64,000 bases of DNA, taken from NCBI GenBank assembly GCA_013180625.2, contig SNVD02006879.1, positions 62,001 through 126,000 on the forward strand. The letters run 5' to 3'. A program made the position numbers and the translations under genes. Under the pieces are notes generated by a model. The model did not search any database. It had not been told where the DNA came from and saw only the letters and a list, made by a program, of their open reading frames with translations. This stretch comes from Boswellia sacra. Its lineage: Eukaryota > Streptophyta > Magnoliopsida > Sapindales > Burseraceae. Below are positions 11,001 to 21,360 of this stretch, one piece after another (the first letter of the stretch is position 1; each line of letters opens with the position of its first letter).

Positions 11001-14000
11001 AATATTATGCCAAGGTAATATGGTGTATATTAGCTCTATCAAAGGCTGACTATAATATATAAAAGCGACAAAACTAGGACATGGGTGTGTGATTGCACTG
11101 ACACATGCATGAGTGCTCATTATTTATCATGGAGGATTTTGAGTTTGTAAAGGTTAAACATCCGTTTTGATGAGGAATAACAGGTTCCACAATAACCTAT
11201 AATCACAATAATATCTAACTTTTTTTTTCCGTTTATATCTTACAAAAAAAACATAAGAAATTGAGAAAAGTAGAATAAATTACTAGAGAATTTGGAAATT
11301 CTCTACAGACAAGTTTACAATGAAAATTACAACCCAGAGCCAAGGTAGCTTCAGACAAACTCTTGTGTTTAACATGTATGCTTGACTAAACTTAAGGATT
11401 TCTACTATCAGTTAAAAATTTGGAACAAAAAAATAAAAAAAGAAAAATACGACAAAAATATTTTTTAAGATTCCACATATTCATCTTACTTCATTCTTTC
11501 CCCATCTGCTCAAAATTTCGTCTAGCACCACTCGAAATTGTAGGCTTTGTAACTCTTACGCTAATAATTTCAACGCCTGGAGCATAATATGTGCAATCAC
11601 CCTGAAAAGCATCTTTCATCTTTTCATCAATCTAAAAGGTGTAAAAATAGATTGTTCTTAATGTTCAATAAAATTTGACTACGAAGGGTCATTCTCAAAT
11701 CGAAATAGTCCAAAAAACAATTGAAACACCCAAACAATTGCATGTTCTAGTAAGCAAATCAAACCACGAACAAAGGGTTTCAGAGTGCCACAAGATTTTA
11801 TTAGTTTTCAATGATTACTAGCACAGTTTGTTTATTTAGTTTCTTCAATAGTGTTTAATTATAACAAAAGTTCATGAAGAGAAATTAATATACATTTTCG
11901 TTATCTTTTTTTTTTTAAAGACACTTCAAGAAGGATAATGTTTTCTAGAATTTATATGAAATTAACTAAAAAAATGCATAAAGGAAAAGCTATACCAATT
12001 GTTCTATGGTTAGCACAAAACAATGACATCCGAACTTGTAACTTGTAACTCACATGCACTTGCACATGGCACATAGCTATTCAAATACACATGAATTTCA
12101 TTTAAAGTAAGAACAATATATATCAATTATATTTATAAATACAAAGAATGCGTTTAACTACCTTTTTAATTCAGGCCAATAAAGAAACTAAAATTGACAT
12201 TTTATTAATTAAAAAAAATGCTTAAGTTCTATTAATTATTATGCTTTTAATCATTTCTCATTAGAAAAACAGAAAATTCACCTAATAAAATTCGAGCAAT
12301 TTTCCATTTCATTTTTACACATCACAAGTAATATAAATAAACTATGAAATTAATTCCAATGGTTCAGAGTTGATATAGTTCCAATACAAAACATCAAATA
12401 TAGGAAAAGGCCAGATAACATGAAACTTGTCGAGATAGAAATTGTCAACCAATTAATTATCAAAGTCAACTAATGATATATTATTTGATATTTAAGAAAA
12501 ATGAAGAGATAACCAAGCCACTTAACATTTTACATAACTAGAAGTACTCATAGCATAATTAGAAAATTGCAACCTTTAGTCTCTAGGATCCTTAGAAAAA
12601 CAAAATCAATACTTATTTTATCTTTATGTTACTTATTTATTTAGTGTTGTGATGCAGTAAAGGCCAATTCAGCCTAAAAAAAAACTTAAATAGTCTAATA
12701 ATTTGCATCCTAAAAGTTGAAAGAAAGCAAATCTTGATAGATATATGGAATTAAAAAGAGTAGAACACATTAAAATGCAATAAGTAAGTCAAAAATTGAT
12801 TATACAAACAAATGATACAAAAATAAGAAAATCATAAACTAAACACAAAACTACGGAGAATTACAAGGAGCTCACATTGCAGAATTTTGAGATGATCTAA
12901 AAAACTTATATATTGTGGGTTGAAAGACAAGCAAACACTTATAAATTAAAGAGAGAGAGAAAGATCTATCATAATGAGTGTAAGTACTATATATGTTTAC
13001 TTCCTGCCTTGATCTCATTTCTCTCTAATTTGTTTGTGAACAAACCCCTATCTCTCCTCTCTTCCTCTGCCAACTTGTACTCTTCCACTCTTTTATGCTG
13101 TGTAGCAAATGCTAAACCAAATGGTTGAACCCTAGTTTTTTAATCAAGTAAAACATATAAGCAAACAGGTTATATTTGTTATACAAAGAAATACCCATAT
13201 AAACAAATAATTAGAATAGATATTTCGCACACATAATGTTAACGAAATGAAAAATAATACATAAATGAACCTTTGGTAGGATGATGTTGAAAAGATCAAT
13301 TAGATCCTACAGTCCAAGGAGCAACTTTGAATGATGAATAAAAATTATAACACAATAAACAAATTATAAACAATTTAAAAAAGAAGAGGGAAAAAAAATT
13401 GAAATAAAACAAAGTATTTTTGTCCTTTATAAGAAGAATTATGATGTAAAGAGAGTTGAAATTGAGCCTGATAGAGTGATCCAAGCTGGTGAGGAAGCAG
13501 AGATGTCAGAGTCAAATTGAGATTAAAATCTGGAGATAGCGGACGATAACACTCTGGAAAGAAGCAAATGGTAGTGAATGGAAGTATTCAAACTGTTGAA
13601 AAAGAGTTGTGAGATGTACCTGGTGCCAGAGAGAGACTAGAATAGGATCACACCTTTAGCTTCTCTAGAGGTCTACAACAACAAATATGAAGTTACAAAA
13701 AATAGGTCGAAGACAAGGTGGGTGAATAAATTAAGGGGGAAAAATAAAGTTATGGCAAACACCCTAAACAAGAAAGTGGAGGCGGCTGCGAGTCGAAGCA
13801 CGAGAGACAGTGGAGTGGCGGCGACCTGCAAGCACACAGTGACGGTGTAGAGGAGGTGAGCTACGAGCACAATAGAGGACAGTGGACGCGAGGAACGGAA
13901 AAGCAGTGATGGTGAAGGGGGGGCGCGTGGAGCGGTAGAGGAGGGAAGCCATGGAGCGGTCGGGCAGTCGCAAATCGCCTGGAGGTGTTGGAGGAGCCGT

Positions 14001-14080
14001 GAAATTGGTAGAAGATTGAGACTCGAGCTAAGCTCAATCTAGGATTAATTGCACACCTGACAAAATGCAAAACGACGTCA
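11001..14080. other. AT-rich spacer with a GC-richer tract at 13480-14080
   Basis: 11001-13480 is AT-rich with no coding signal. 13480-14080 is GC-richer and has short open frames on the minus strand that resemble no protein I know. It ends near an AAAACGACGTC word common in plant repeats. It may be the 5' part of a transposon-borne gene, but this cannot be supported. Confidence 0.35.
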
Positions 14081-14559
14081 TTTCATTTGATATTAAATAA
14101 ACAAATTTATTTTTTATTAGTTATAATTTAATAACGAAGTATCCTTACTTATGATATATCTATATTCTACCATAAAATTATATTATTTTAATAAAATATT
14201 TAATATTAAAAAATAAAACATTTAAAATCCTAATATTAGTTAAATTTTTATGTTAAAAAATTTTAAATCTAATATATCTATATTTAATATTAAAAAATTT
14301 AAATTTTAAAAATTTTCATATTACTTAAATTTTTAAAATTAGTTAAGTTCCTTTTATTCAAAAATTTTATTTCTAACTATACTTAATTTAATGTCCAAAA
14401 ATATTTAAAGTTTTCAAATTCTAATATTAGTTAAATATTTAATGTTCAAAAACTTTAATTTTAATAAACTAACAATTAAATAAAAATCAAAATATACAAA
14501 ATTAAAATAAGACATTTGGCAACATGCAAGAAAAGATGTTGTTGAATCTTATAGCTTTA
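14081..14559. other. Extremely AT-rich tract inside the presumed CACTA-like element
   Basis: Long runs of A and T with repeated AAAATTT/TTTAAT words and no coding signal. It leads into the palindromic subterminal region at 14560. Confidence 0.4.
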
Positions 14560-14748
14560 GCAATGTGCAGAAAATACACATTGCTGAATGAGGCTTTTCG
14601 CAACGTGCATGCTTTGCACGTTGCTAAAAGGCAAATTGATAAAGTTTTCACAACACAAAAAATGCACGTTGTGAAAAGTCTAATTTAGCAACGAGCATGA
14701 CTGCGTGTTGCCGAACGTGTGTTGTGGTATCCAACTTTTCTTGTAGTG
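14560..14748 (+). mobile_element. Second CACTA-like right terminus with palindromic subterminal repeats
   Basis: Ends CCAACTTTTCTTGTAGTG at 14748 (inverse of CACTACAAGAAAAG). Just inside are inverted repeats around GCAACGTGCA...TGCACGTTGC (about 14600-14626) and CACAAC...GTTGTG (about 14649-14663). Copia coding sequence begins at the next base. The inner repeats differ from those at 11000, so it is a different CACTA family. The left end was not found. Confidence 0.65.
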
Positions 14749-15604
14749 AATAAAACACAAATTTTTCTTTCACACATCATTATGTGTGTTTCTTGGTTAC
14801 AGCTCTTATCATAAAGGGTATTTTTGTTTATATTCCTCTGACAAGATTTATGTCCTTAAAAGTGTTGCTTTCCATGAAACACAATTTCCTTTTCATGATG
14901 ATAATTTCTTTACTTCTAATACTGGTTCTTCATCATTTATTTTAGACTCTTCCTCATTATCATCATGGTCTTTTCCATTGGCGTCCTCTTCTATTGTGAG
15001 GGATAATAAATCATTACGTCCACCTTCTAGTTCTTCTGAACCTATATTTACTATTCCAGCTTCTCCATTATTGCCTTTCTCAGATCCTAGTCCCTATAAT
15101 ACTCACATTGATAATATCTTGATCTCAATTCTAATCCTGATTCTCCTCTGAACCTGAATTTAATTCTGAACCTGGTACCACAAATTTTCATCCCCTGATC
15201 ACCAAGTCTAAAGCTGGTACTTTCAGACCAAAAACTTTTACAGTTGATCTACAAAGCTAAGTTCCAAATTTAGTTTCTCAAGCCTTCAGTTCTCCTTGTT
15301 GGTAGGCTGCTATGAAAGTAGAATTTGATGTTTTTTTTGTCTAATTCCACTTGGTCATTGGTCCTTTTTCAGCCCTCTATGCATTTAGTTGATTGTAAGT
15401 TGGTATTTAGAATAAAATATAACTTTGATATTAGCCTGCAAAGATAAAAGCCAAGCTTTTTGCCAAAGGCTTATAACAAACACCAATCATTGATTTCTTT
15501 GAGACTTTTAGTCTAGTTATAAAGCCATCCACTATCAGAGTTGTTTTATCTTTGGCTATCACTTTCAATTGGGATATATAACAAATTGCTATCAATAATG
15601 CTTT
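14749..15604 (+). pseudogene. Copia C1 integrase C-terminus to RT start
   Basis: Encodes CVFLGYSSYHKGYFCL, the conserved segment after Copia integrase. A Ser/Pro-rich variable linker follows, then FETFSLVIKPSTIRVVLSLA and NNAF at the start of reverse transcriptase, where element B is inserted. Stops and frameshifts interrupt it near 15150 and 15260-15420. In Copia elements this linker joins integrase and RT in one polyprotein. Confidence 0.85.
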
Positions 15605-17016
15605 TGATAAGTGCTATTTATATATCATTTTCATATCAATTCGTCCATGTTTCTTTGCTATATTCCTTGGTATTTTTATGTTTTTGTGTGGTTTTAATAT
15701 TTGTACGAGTTTTGAAGCAACTTGCACAAAAATGGAGTAAAACCCTTCATTTTCACCTCTGCTAGTCAACCATCTTCTCGGATTTAATTGTATTAATATA
15801 CAATGAACCCGATGACATATTATATACCGTTGGAAAGCTCTCGAAGTCTATTTTCTGGAGAAATTTACGGTTTATAAATCCATTCAGTGTACCAAAAGTT
15901 GTAATCAAAACAGTGTGAGAAGTATAGAAATGTAATTCCACAAATCACTGTAGCATGTATAATACGGGACACTGTAGCAGGTTACTGTAGCAGAGTATTT
16001 AAACACATTTTAGGGTTTTATTTTCATAACTTGAAGAGGGGAGAACGTGGTGGAGGCTGCAGCTCTGGAATTCTTTCATCTCCTGGAGTTCTTGAAGGAG
16101 AAAGGAAGCTTGGAAAGAGGAAGAACTACAATCCAAAGAGAATTACATCAAATTTGCTAAGTTTTTCCCTTCCCTTTCATTTTCTGGAATGTCTCCATGT
16201 TGTATTGTATTTACCACGTTCTTAAACATGTGTAACTGAATCTGAATTGGTTGAGGGTGATTTCAAAGCCCCTGATATGGTTTTTGTAAGTTGATTGTGC
16301 AAGAAGTTGTTATCCAATTCTCTAATTGAAGTTGCTTGTATTTTCCCATATCTAATGCTTATGATTGCTTGCTGATTGTATTTGGAATGGCCAACTGAAT
16401 ATAATCTGGTTGTTGTCTATTGCTAGAGTAGAAATCTTGATCCGTAATTGTCTTGAATTTCTAATCCTTAGTAGCAAAATTGTGATCAGAGATTGCAATT
16501 GGAGAATACAACCTAAGTTAAATAATCCGAGCTTGTGTGTTTATTGCTTAGATCAACCTATCTTTCTTATCGTAATGCATCCATTGAATTAAATTTAGAG
16601 AGCTTGTTCTAGGTTGTTTAATGGATAGAGATTAAATAAAGAGCCTGTTTTGTTTAACAACAAAGTAAGGAAAGATTGGGATAACAGAGCTTGTTGTTAT
16701 CTACGGTTGATAATTTCAATGGTGTAATTGGATGACAATTCTACAATTAATTCGCAAATTCATATCTTGTGGTAGAGAAGGATCCCTTAACCAGGTTTTT
16801 CTCATTGATTTTTCAATCTGTTTAAATTTGCATTGTGTTATTCTTTGCTTGCATTAATATTTCATCTAGTTAATCAATCAACAAAACCCCCCTCATTTAG
16901 TTTATTGTTGCTTTCGAATAACAAATTCAATTAGAATCAATCCTCGTGGGAACGATATCTTACTCATCACTTTATTACTTGTGCGACTAGTATACTTGCT
17001 AGTTTCGAACGCATCA
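15605..17016 (+). repeat. 5' LTR of element B
   Basis: Matches 23341-24754 along its whole length. Begins TGATAAGTGC and ends GAACGCATCA. The short open frames inside recur in the other LTR and are not genes. Confidence 0.95.
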
Positions 17017-17022
17017 AGTTTT

Positions 17023-17040
17023 TGGCGCCGTTGCCGGGGA
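17023..17040 (+). promoter_or_regulatory. Primer binding site of element B
   Basis: TGGCGCCGTTGCCGGGGA lies six bases after the 5' LTR. This is the usual Athila-lineage minus-strand primer site, known to pair with tRNA-Asp. Confidence 0.85.
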
Positions 17041-17122
17041 TTGATTTTCTAATCGATTTGTTATTTTGTTTTCATTGTTGATTCATATTTTTGTTTTTTT
17101 TGATTGTTTGTGTTTAGACGAC

Positions 17123-17706
17123 ATGGCAGTAAACTTCCATCAATTCAGTGGCGGATTGGAGCCACAACTACCATGGAGAGTGAATGAGGTAAGCACTCCG
17201 AACATTGAACAACAACTTTCTGAGTTAACTTCTCTTGTGGAAAACATGGCTGTAGGACATATGCAGAAATCTTATGCATGTGAGGTGTATTCTACCATGG
17301 AGCATCCAATCGACATGTATCCAACTTTGCAAGGAGATATGGAACAAGCCAATACCATGGATGGATTTCCAAGACAAACAAGGCAATGGTATGATCCCTT
17401 CTCTAACACTTGTAATGCTGGATGGGAAGATCACCCTAATTTCAGTTACTGGAACATCAACCAATCGCCCCAAATGCCATACCAAATCGGCCACAAGGTT
17501 TTAATCAACTTAGAGTGCAGAAACCATTTCAAATGCAACCACCACCAATGCCACAACCAGCACCACAACCAGCTTCAGAAAACTCAGGTATGTCACTCCA
17601 GGATATTGTTAATGCACTTGCCACTAACACAATGCAATTCCAGCAGGAAACTGGGCAAGTATCCAAAACCTGGCAAATCAAATGGGACAATTGGCCACTA
17701 GCATGA
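17123..17706 (+). pseudogene. Element B partial gag
   Basis: An ATG at 17123 opens a frame containing IEQQLSELTSLVENMAVGHM, a degenerate zinc-knuckle region (YEVYSTMEHPIDMYPTLQ, where the usual Cys residues are Tyr) and a Pro/Gln/His-rich tail that changes frame near 17510. The gag core seen in element A (CPHHGFETWR) is missing, so the N-terminal two-thirds has been deleted. RNA binding by the knuckle is probably lost. Confidence 0.75.
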
Positions 17707-19102
17707 GCAAATTCGAGGGCCAAGGCTCAGAAGAATTATCTTGTCAAACGGTGATCAATCCAAGAGAGAATTCTTGTGCGATAACTTTGCAAAATGGAGA
17801 ACAATTAGATGTCCTACCAAAGAAATCACAAACTGATGAAGGAGATGACACCACTTCCACCATGAACAAAACAATGACTTCTCAGGTAAATCCTATAACT
17901 CCCATTCCTTCATATGTTTCTCCTCCACTTTTTCCTAGTAGATTTGCAAAATCGAAGGAGGAACAAGAACAAGAAATCCTGAAAACTTCTCACAAAATCG
18001 AGGTAAATATATCACTTCTGGATGATATCGAGCAAGTACCTCATTATACAAAATGTCTCAAGGAGTTATGCACCAGCAAAAGAAAGTTAAAAGAAATGAG
18101 AAAGTAAGTGTGGGGGAAGATGTTTCAGCTATATTGCAAAGGAAAATTCCTCCAAAGTGCAAAGATCCAGGTACGTTCACCATGCCATGCACCATTGGTA
18201 AAACCAAGTTTGAAAGAGTTATGTTACATTTAGAAGCATCTATTAACATCATGCCATATTCTATTTATGCTTCTTTAAATCTTGGACCTTTTGCGGAAGT
18301 TGGTATTACCATTCAAATTGCTGATTGTTTTAATGCATATACCAAAAGAGTTGTGGAAGATGTGCTTGTGCAGGTGAATCAATTGGTTTTCCCAGCAGAC
18401 TTTTATGTTTTTGAAATAGAGGATGAGACATCTCCTAATCCAACACCGATTCTTATAGAGAGACCATTCTCGAAAACTGCTAGAACCAAGATTGATGCTC
18501 ATGATGGCACTCTCACCATAGTGTTTGATGGCAAGGTGATCCGTTTTAATATTTTTGAGGCAATGAGGTACCCTAGTGACTTATATTCTGTTTTTGTAGT
18601 TGACATTACTGATTCTCTGCCACAACAATGTTTTGAGTTAACTTGCAAGAATGGATTGGATGTAGCTATTAGTGAGCACATAGGGACAAAAAATTCTAAG
18701 GAATCAAGAATTTTGATACAAGTGTTTAAAGAAGTGAAGGAAGCTCTGGCAAGCTTAGATGAGACTATAGCCATAACCATAAGTAGGTATGATGTTTCGT
18801 ATATTGAATTATCTTTATCTAATGAGAAACTTCTTCATTCTGTGATGAAGGCCAATTATTGTGGATTCTTGGGTGAGAATGGTACTTTGCCAATTATAAT
18901 AGAAATGGGCCTTGCACCAATACAAGAAGTGAAACTCGTCCAAGTACTTAGAGATCACAAAACGGCTATTGGGTGGACAAGTGCTCACATCCAAGGCCCA
19001 GCCATATGCGTGCAGCATTTCTTGTGGAAAGAAGGATCCAAGCCCACTAGTGAAGCACATCGAAGATTGGATCCTCCCATGATGGAACCAACATCGGGCT
19101 GA
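17682..19102 (+). pseudogene. Element B gag C-terminus, protease and RT approach
   Basis: 17682-18107 encodes the gag tail (ending VNISLLDDIEQVPHYTKCLK). 18053-19102 encodes the protease region, where the active site is ruined (VMLHLEASINIMPYS in place of D-S/T-G), then the linker ending HKTAIGWTSAHIQG and RRLDPPMMEPTSG. It stops exactly where RT should begin. A spacer typical of the end of Athila pol (GCGCTTATTGGGAGGCAACC, from 19117) follows directly. RT, RNase H and integrase are therefore deleted. The protease is inactive as written. Confidence 0.88.
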
Positions 19103-19523
19103 GGACGTTAAACCAAGCGCTTATTGGGAGGCAACCCAATATTTTTGAAAAAAAGAAAAGAAAAATAAAATAAGGAATAATGATCAATTTTTGTGTCTCG
19201 AGGAGATTCCTTTCGTAGACCATCAAATTGACCAGGTTTTATCTCTCTTTGTCATCTGTCTTATTTGTTTTTATATTTTTTTACTTTTGTTTGATATCGT
19301 GTTGTTATCTCTTTTATGTGTCCTTAGTTTCGTTTCTGCTCTTTTCTTTTCCTTTGTTTTGTTTAATTTGATTATTCCGTACTTCGAACTCATTTGTGCA
19401 ACAGCTTGAGGAAACATCCAAACGAGAGCTGAAGCCATTGCTCGAAGGTTTGAAACGTGCATATCTTGGGGAAAAACATACTCAATCGTATTATCGGTAA
19501 TATCTCTTCTTTTCTCCTCTTCA
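19103..19523 (+). other. Post-pol spacer of element B
   Basis: Contains the GGGAGGCAACCCAA motif found downstream of pol in Athila-like elements, then T-rich sequence and a TTCTTTTCTCCTCTTC tract before the ORF3 start. The tract could be a splice acceptor region for ORF3, as proposed for Athila env-like ORFs, but this is inference. Confidence 0.6.
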
Positions 19524-20077
19524 ATGGATGCTGATATCTTTTTGTCGAACCTTCGTAAATATTTTCCTTCACTTCCTCAAAATGCTGTGTTTAAAATTTA
19601 TAAAGTATGGATGACTAGACTTTGGGCGTTGATGCTCCTAAATGTGCCTGCTGATATCCGATGGCTTATCGAAGCCAAGGTGAGATTGTCTGGTGAGCGG
19701 GACATTAATCTCGCAAAATACATGCCTGGTCTAGGAAAAAGCTACTACGCCAAGAGGCGAAGAGCGAAAAGGTTACAAGTATGCTATATATGTGCTAGAT
19801 GGAATTGTAACCAGACTTGTCGTTCATTAGGTTTTGTGTCTAGAAATAGAGAAGATAAACTCTCGTTTATTAAGAATGGCTGAGTAATGAGTCGCTGGAT
19901 AATGTTTTATTAACTCTTGAGTCACATTCTTGTGGACTTGTTCAGCGTGAATTGCTTAATCTATGGACACAATTTCGTGATGAATTGCAGTGTTATAGTC
20001 TAGGGAAGCTGACTAAAAACGACCCTGTTTGCAAGTTTATAAGAAAACTGGATGGGAAGCAAATCCCCGACTCATAG
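19524..20077 (+). pseudogene. ORF3 of element B, basic Cys-finger protein (virus NABP-like)
   Basis: ATG at 19524, open for 119 codons, then TGA at 19881. A one-base shift there restores homology with element A's ORF3 to a TAG at 20075-20077. Visible features are FPSLPQN near the start, a basic block (YAKRRRAKRLQVC), a C-x2-C-x4-C-x3-C cluster, and GFVSRNREDKLSFIKNG. No signal peptide or membrane helix is seen. Conservation between two diverged elements suggests past selection. The basic block followed by a compact Cys finger resembles viral nucleic-acid-binding proteins of carla/allexivirus type, which bind RNA and can counter silencing. That relationship is inferred, not tested. Function in the element is unknown. 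Confidence 0.7.
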
Positions 20078-20301
20078 AAGGCGTTTCAGCCGTTACTGGA
20101 CGTAAAACCAGAGGAAGATGTGAGCTACAATCACAACTACTTGTACATTTGAATGTGCGTTGTTGTTGTTGAATTTTATTTTTTTTTCTTGTTTCGTTTG
20201 ATCTGATTATCAATGTTGTTTTTGTGTTGTTATTGTTTGTTGATTTTGTTTGTTTTAATTTCAAGTTTTCTTTTTGACAAACCATATGACTACCCTATGG
20301 C

Positions 20302-20338
20302 CTGTCTCTTATACACATCTAGATGTGTATAAGAGACA
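20302..20338. other. Tn5 mosaic-end palindrome: Nextera mate-pair junction artefact
   Basis: CTGTCTCTTATACACATCT (20302-20320) is followed at once by its inverse AGATGTGTATAAGAGACA (20321-20338). These are 37 of the 38 bases of the Nextera mate-pair junction adapter. Translated, it gives VSYTHLDVYKRQ, a peptide known from contaminated database entries. It is not plant DNA. The flanks may not be contiguous in the genome. Confidence 0.97.
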
Positions 20339-20530
20339 AGTGTGGAGGTTTTGTCAACCTCCGCCGAAAGTATATCTTTACTTTTCATGCTTCACGTGGG
20401 AGGCAAGTGTGGCGGTTTTGTCAAACCCCGCTGAAAGTATATCTCCATTTTTCATGTTTCACGTGGGAGACAAGTGTGTAGGTTTTGTCAAACCCCGCCA
20501 AAAGCATATCTCTTTTTTTTCAAATCTTGG
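20334..20530 (+). repeat. Three tandem copies of a 67-bp unit
   Basis: Units start at about 20334, 20401 and 20468 (AGRCAAGTGTGG...GGTTTTGTCAA...CCGCC...AAAG). The first unit begins inside the adapter junction, so the array may be longer in the real genome. Confidence 0.8.
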
Positions 20531-20710
20531 GGCGATAAATCTGCATTGAGCAACCCCCACCGAAATTATGTCCCCATGTGTCAAAATTTGACAGTTTTAT
20601 GGGTGTATATATACATTCTGCATATTTTCATATGTCATTCCATAACCTGTCTTGCAATTGAAAAGCATAATATCTAACGTGTCTTACACAAGATTAGAGC
20701 ACTTGTAGAA

Positions 20711-21360
20711 ATGGAGAAAAAACCAATTCGGCGATTCCGCAATATATGCGTATTTTGCGGATCGCAATTTGGTAAAGATGGAGAGTTCACCACAGTAGCT
20801 CTTGATCTTGGTAGGACATTAGCTGCGAGGGGTATTAATTTGATTTATGGAGGGGGGAGTCTTGGGTTAATGGGGTGTGTGTCGACAGCTGCATCCCTAG
20901 GAGGGAGTAAAGTTCTCGGCATTATCCCTAAAACCATTAGCTGTACGAGATATCGTAGGCAATACAATCGGGGAAGAGTTACAGGTCTCTAGCATGCATG
21001 AGCGTATTGCACATATGGTTGTTAAGTCCGATGCATTTATAGCTTGCCTGGTGGTTATGGTACATTAGAGGAGATATTTCAAATCACCTCTTGGGCACAG
21101 CTAAACATCCATCGGAAACCCATTGGTTGTTAAATGTTAATAATTTTTTTGATGGTTTGTTGTCATTTCTTGATCAAGCTGTAGAAAAAAATTTCATCTC
21201 ACCGTCAGCAAGGCAAATGCTGGTTACAGCTTCAACTGCATGATAGTTAATTGACAAACTACAAGAATTCGTCTATTCACCTGATCCAACAATGGCTCGG
21301 ATAAATTGGTTTGGAGAAGGCAAAAAAAGGCGTCAACTGGATTTAACCCTCCATCTGTAA
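20711..21360 (+). pseudogene. LOG: LOG-family cytokinin riboside 5'-monophosphate phosphoribohydrolase, intronless copy in element B
   Basis: ATG at 20711 opens FRNICVFCGSQFGKDGEF and INLIYGGGSLGLMGCVS, the LOG nucleotide-binding start. The copy continues to PTMARINWFG and a TAA at 21358-21360, about 217 codon lengths, normal for LOG. LOG releases active cytokinin bases from nucleotides. The catalytic motif GGYGTLEE is present at about 21052-21080 but in another frame. Breaks are an extra A near 20933, a missing base near 21035-21045, another near 21125, and stops near 21240. Plant LOG genes normally have several introns and none is present, so this looks like an RNA-derived copy captured by the retroelement. 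Placement depends on contiguity across the adapter at 20302. Confidence 0.88.

Noticed and set aside
13673..14070. Overlapping minus-strand open frames in a GC-richer tract
   Set aside because: Three frames are open at once, a base-composition effect. No known domain is seen.
16031..16592. Open frames repeated at 23768-24330
   Set aside because: They lie in the two LTR copies of element B and have no protein resemblance.
20302..20338. A perfect hairpin that could be read as a terminator or natural palindrome
   Set aside because: The sequence is exactly the Tn5 mosaic end and its inverse; a synthetic origin is far more likely.
20274..20549. A 91-codon open frame on the plus strand
   Set aside because: It is created by the mate-pair adapter and the 67-bp repeats, not by a gene.
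20711..20992. LOG as a working gene
   Set aside because: The first frame covers less than half of LOG, and several frameshifts and stops follow.
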